64,000 nt of DNA from Nemopilema nomurai (Eukaryota > Cnidaria > Scyphozoa > Rhizostomeae > Rhizostomatidae): assembly GCA_003864495.1 (NCBI GenBank), contig ML133402.1:867913-931912 (forward strand). The letters are read 5' to 3'. The notes beneath the pieces were generated by a model. That model was not told the DNA's origin. It made no database searches and was given only the letters and a program-made list of their open reading frames with translations. Shown here one piece after another: positions 59,708-64,000 of this stretch. Both the position numbers and the translations under genes were made by a program. Each line of letters starts with the position of its first letter. The stretch's first letter is position 1.

Positions 59708-62700
59708 ATGGCAGATGACAACATAGAGCTGAGGTAAATGCAAGAGCTTATGGTTTTTATTCACTAATTTTAGTGTTTTTCTACTGAAATAAGAAGGCAC
59801 TTGTTTGGATTACCAAAGAGCGGAACCTATTTCTAAATGAAGATATTAGAATAAGCTTCCTTTGTCCAATTGATAGTTATTACATTTAAAGTTGCTTCCC
59901 AATGAGAAAAATGCGAGCATTGTCCTTCCTAGCCCTTCCAAAATGATCATCATTTATATTATTTCCCAAAAGCCATTCACTCTGAGATTCTAAGATTATA
60001 CCTAAGTTTATATATGTATGCATTACCTTGTTTCCTTCCAAGTAACACACTTTTCTACCACAGAAAGGCATTATTTTTGTTGCTTGTGATTATTTCTGAT
60101 TGGTTTTTTGAATTTTTTAGATATCAGCAAATGGTTGCAAATTTCACTGCCAGAAAATTACCAGACTTTTATAGAAAATATCAAACAGAAGCAACATCAA
60201 GTAAATTTGCAGCAGATGCTCTTCATGATGATGTTGAACTATTTCCCCGGCCACTGCCAATGGAGAAACTGCTTAGAATACCTGCCCAAGTGAGAAAGAG
60301 AAGATTCTTTGAGGTAATAAACCTGCTCAAGTCATAAGCAAATTTTGAAGCATCTCTTCATCAAATTCACTCTTTGATTAAGTTTTTACAATCATATAAA
60401 GTATTCAATCTTTGATTGTATGCATGACTGATTTTCATTTAATTTTCTTTATTTCAAGTTTTTGTCTGTTAATGTTTGATACTTGGTGAAATCAAGTTTG
60501 ATAAAGTAAGACAGTAGCTTCAGGATCACCCATGCTCACAAGGATTTAATAGAGGATAATTGAATGAACCCTTGATTTAACATTCAAACACTGCTAAATT
60601 TGAGTAGCCTGGATTAATTTTCTGCATTAATACTTTATTGTATGACAGCAATTTGTAATATTGATCAGTTATGTAATACTATTAATTTTGTTTTCAGGCT
60701 ATATCTGTGGGGGATATTGTTGAAGGCAGGGTTGATGATAAATGGGCTGACACTCTTTTTATTAAAGTTGATTCTGTTCTCTATGGCCCAAATCGATGGA
60801 TAAGTGATTTGAAGATAAAGGTTTGCAGTTACCTTTTTTGATCGATAATCTTTTTAATTTGCTCAGTAGCAATTATATCATGCCTGCTTGCCACCTTTTT
60901 TAACATATGAGGTGAATTGCTTTGAAAATTATTTTGATGCTGAACTTTTTCTTTATTTCACTGCATGAATATCATCTTTTGTAGGAACAAAATGTTTATG
61001 CATATTTCATGAATTGCAATGTTTCAAGTTTTGTGAGAAATCTACTCTTTCTCCTAGTTTAAATGTTTGTTGGGTAGGCTTTGTTCCTTTGATTTGGTAA
61101 ACAAATGTCTCTATGTTCACCTTCTTTTACATTATGTTATCACTCTATAATTTCAGGCAGAATGCAACCTTTCAGAATTCAAGACCCACTCAGGTTCAAG
61201 GCGTCTAAGTGACTCCATCACAGACTTTGATATTGGAGATAACGTTAGAGGTACCATATTTTTGTACAAAAATTAATTGAAACTTTATAGTAACATGAAT
61301 TCATCATCATATTTTGTCATACAATAATAGTTTTAAAAGTTTTTGAATTGCCTTTGTTTATTTCCCAAAAAGGAAATTAAGTAAATTATGTATAATCAGA
61401 TAAAGTATGTGTCATTTTATTCAAAAGAATGTCATTTTTATTATTTCCTTTGCTTTCAAGGCCATATATACAATCTTTTCATTTGATTTATTATTATAAT
61501 TTTCCTTGCCATTCAGAGTAAAATTCTTTTCAATTTAACATACAACCCCTGTCTCATTTGGGAATCAACTAATCTCCTCCTTAAAACATGTTTTTATTAA
61601 ATTCAAAGATTTCTAAATTTTTGTACCGAAACAAATTTAACCTAAAGTAAATTGACTTAGATGTTATGGCTATGAATCGAAAATACCTCTCTTATGTTTT
61701 TGATTGTCATAACCATTAGTAGCATTAATTTTAATCAGCTCTTGATTTCTGAAGACCTATGAGTTTTATACAATGTTCTGTTTGGATTTGCACTCCATTA
61801 CGAGGAATTTCGCTAAACATTATCTTCGAATACCGTTCTCTATTTGGATTTGAAGGCTCCTGAAGAGAAAACATTTTTGGAATCAGATCCAGATACATTT
61901 TTAAACGCATTCGACAAGAAAAGAAATTCATTTCGGAATGTTTTTTCAGTTCGCCCACGATATCCGAGACAATTGCTGTTGGCAAGATTATTACATCTGA
62001 AAACTCCGCAAATTTCACGCAATGACTTTCTGCACAGTGTTAAGGAGTTGGACCCGACAAATTTATAAAACTTCTGCTTTTTATTGACCAAAACTTCGTT
62101 CATTTTGTCTTTTGTCTGGCACTTTCTTGCTGTCTTAAGTTCTGACAAATCTTGCCTTTCTTGTGCCAAAGTTTCAAGTGAAAACGCTGCGCTCTGAATA
62201 CTGTAGAACATACGCTATTGGAAAATTGTCGATTCTCAATGATTTTCAGAATATTTTGATAATATAAACATTATTTTGTACTTATGTACGCCTTACTCCT
62301 ATTTGAATCCAGTCCGGTTTAGAACCCAACTACCCGGCGTTAACATTTCTCATCAGTATAAATCTCGTATAGAATCAGTCGCCTAGGAAACTATGCTATT
62401 GCGGAAAAGGTTTTATCCGGACTGGAGACAGACAGCTATTAGGCTTAAGGGGATTTGACCAAATCACTTGTGTGCGTGTTGCATTCTACAGAATAGTTTC
62501 TGCCCATTTTCAGGTGTGGTTTCCTCAGTCGATCAGAAGAACTGGAAGCTGACTGTCTCTTTTCGAAGGTCATCGCTGCCAGATTACCTCAGTCACACGG
62601 AGCTGGTGAGATATTCTCGACTGTGGACATGGTTGCGGATCTGATGCTATTTTGAATAAGGATTTTCAATGGATAATGATTATACGTACTAATCGGGGAG

Positions 62701-63648
62701 ATGTTCGAATGATTAGCTGACTAAATGCAAAAGTACAAAGCCACTTATTTAAATTTTTATTTAAATGACTTTTTGGACTTTTTAGGGGGCTGTAGAGTTC
62801 TCAAGAAGTAACAAAATGTGAGTGAAGCATCAGTTTTTTACTTAAATATATATTTACTTATTGCCAGCCTATTCTATTGCCCTTCTTTTTCACTTCTTCC
62901 TCCCCCTCCTATTTTTTACCTTTTTTCTCTTCTTACGCTGTTTATCTTGTCTTTTGTCTCATTTTTGTTTTTATCTTCTGTTTTGTCTTCATGCCATGAG
63001 GTCACCAATGATGATTTTTCCACAGTTTTTTTAATTTGCATTTTTCTTTCCCTCTATTTCCGAAATTCCTTAAAACTGCAAAAAAAAACTTTGGTCATTA
63101 ACTGTCGTACGCATACTCTGTGCGTTATGTTGCTTCTCTTTGAGAAGATTTTTGCTTTTCTTCGTCAAACAAATTGTTCAGATGTTTTCTCAAAGCTGCT
63201 ACGGCAATTAACCTGCTAATGAAAATGCCCACCTACCTCGTGTTTCCACCATCATCCATATTGGTTTGCACATTCTAGGCTACTCTGCATTGTATTATCA
63301 TTCCTTGTCAATATCCAAGTGCATGGGATACGTTGGCTCAAAAGAGTTGATTTTCCTGGAAATATTGCTCTTTACTAAACACGTTACAAGAACCCAGATT
63401 GTTTGACGTCCATAAGCTCACATTTTCGCTCCCCAACCCAACTACCTTGAGAAGTAGGCAATAGCCTGGGCTGCATAGAATGAAGCTTTCACTGCTGCTT
63501 TTAGGCCTGTTGATGATGCCGCCGATGCGTCCTACATAGAGCACTTGGTTTCCACGCCCTCTTTTGCGAATCCCGAGGCCACCAACAACCTTCTGCGTCA
63601 TCTCGGAATCGACACGAAGCAGCCTGCCACATTTTTAAAGAGTTTGTC
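59708..63648 (+). CDS. TTC14: TTC14-like protein (S1 domain), 5' part; gene continues beyond window
   Basis: Similar to tetratricopeptide repeat protein 14, a poorly characterised, probably RNA-associated protein. Exons seen: 59708-59733, 60121-60313, 60698-60820, 61157-61250, 62514-62605, 62786-62817, 63505-63648, all in phase, giving the first 234 residues. The first coding exon is only 26 nt (MADDNIEL plus AG). Landmarks: PMEKLLRIPAQVRKRRFFE before an S1-like fold beginning SVGDIVEGRVDDKWADTLF, its later strands FDIGDNVRGVVSSVDQKNWK and KLTVSFRRSSLPDYL, then FANPEATNNLLRHLGID, which matches the segment after S1 in TTC14. The TPR repeats should lie in exons past 64000. The last donor (63649) leaves two bases of a codon. 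Confidence 0.85.
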
Positions 63649-64000
63649 GTAAGTATTATCAACCCGTGTAGAATATTGCTTCAAGGTGTACATACTTGCA
63701 AGCAGGAAGGGATTTCAGGGGGTGGAGGGGCTAAGCGATCCAGTTGTCCCCTCTTATCAGAGCCTTGACTTTAAGCAGACAATGTGGGGGACTTTGGTTT
63801 TGAAAAGATTACCAAGTAGATTCCGTCGAACAAAACTTGACAAACAAGAGCATATTTTTCTAGAGCATTTGGTTCCTTTTTTGTTTAATAATTCGCGAGC
63901 TTAGAAGGCAGCAGTAAAGTTATTGTTGACTATTCGGTACGCCACACAGAGAAAACCCGAAGGCTGAATCATTTCAAAGTTTTGCTTCAACTTTTAAGAA
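63649..64000. other. Intron of the TTC14-like gene (window end)
   Basis: Follows the donor TC|GTAAGT. No further exon is recognisable before the window ends; the open frame at 63686-63904 has no TTC14 similarity. Confidence 0.5.

Noticed and set aside
61840..62211. Open frames on both strands in a TTC14 intron
   Set aside because: They overlap each other on opposite strands, match nothing, and the intron's flanking exons join in phase without them.

Overview
This window is nuclear DNA from an animal. The genes are split into many short exons with GT-AG introns. They encode animal proteins (dynactin p150Glued, a Cdc25 phosphatase, a KChIP-like calcium sensor, a TTC14-like protein and two transgelin/calponin proteins). 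Intergenic and intronic DNA is AT-rich and full of tandem repeats and small non-coding transposon-like elements. Large numbers of short exons and compact introns suggest an intron-rich marine invertebrate, possibly a cnidarian or another early-branching lineage. I cannot fix the species from the sequence.

Layout. Positions 1-11.5 kb are repeat country: a 58-bp tandem array (1-1190), a duplicated 225-bp unit with a primer-binding-site-like motif and a purine tract (1375-2135), two arrays of the same 169-bp satellite in opposite orientation around a 0.8-kb spacer (about 3970-8890), and a 390-bp element with terminal inverted repeats (9938-10327). Two single-exon transgelin genes follow in convergent orientation (11690-12277 plus; 15600-16178 minus). 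The dynactin p150Glued gene occupies 18649-37969 on the plus strand. I resolved 35 coding exons, all consistent in phase, giving 1293 residues. A Cdc25 gene of 18 coding exons (557 residues) lies at 39189-47867, with a cluster of cell-cycle promoter motifs about 180-240 bp before its ATG. A KChIP/neuronal-calcium-sensor-like gene (52617-57197, 369 residues, with a possible alternative first exon at 50607) comes next. The 5' part of a TTC14-like gene starts at 59708 and runs off the end of the window.

The genes do not form a pathway. They are ordinary neighbours: cytoskeleton (transgelins, dynactin), mitosis (Cdc25, with dynactin also acting at the spindle), calcium sensing and a probable RNA-associated protein. 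The most unusual points are the large inverted pair of satellite arrays, the miniature LTR-like duplication, a GC-AG intron in dynactin, a GG dinucleotide where the KChIP-like gene needs a GT donor, and a 15-bp/59-bp hierarchical minisatellite in the dynactin gene. I found no RNA genes, CRISPR arrays or prokaryotic features. Exon limits were worked out by eye from splice signals, phase and family similarity; no transcript data were available.
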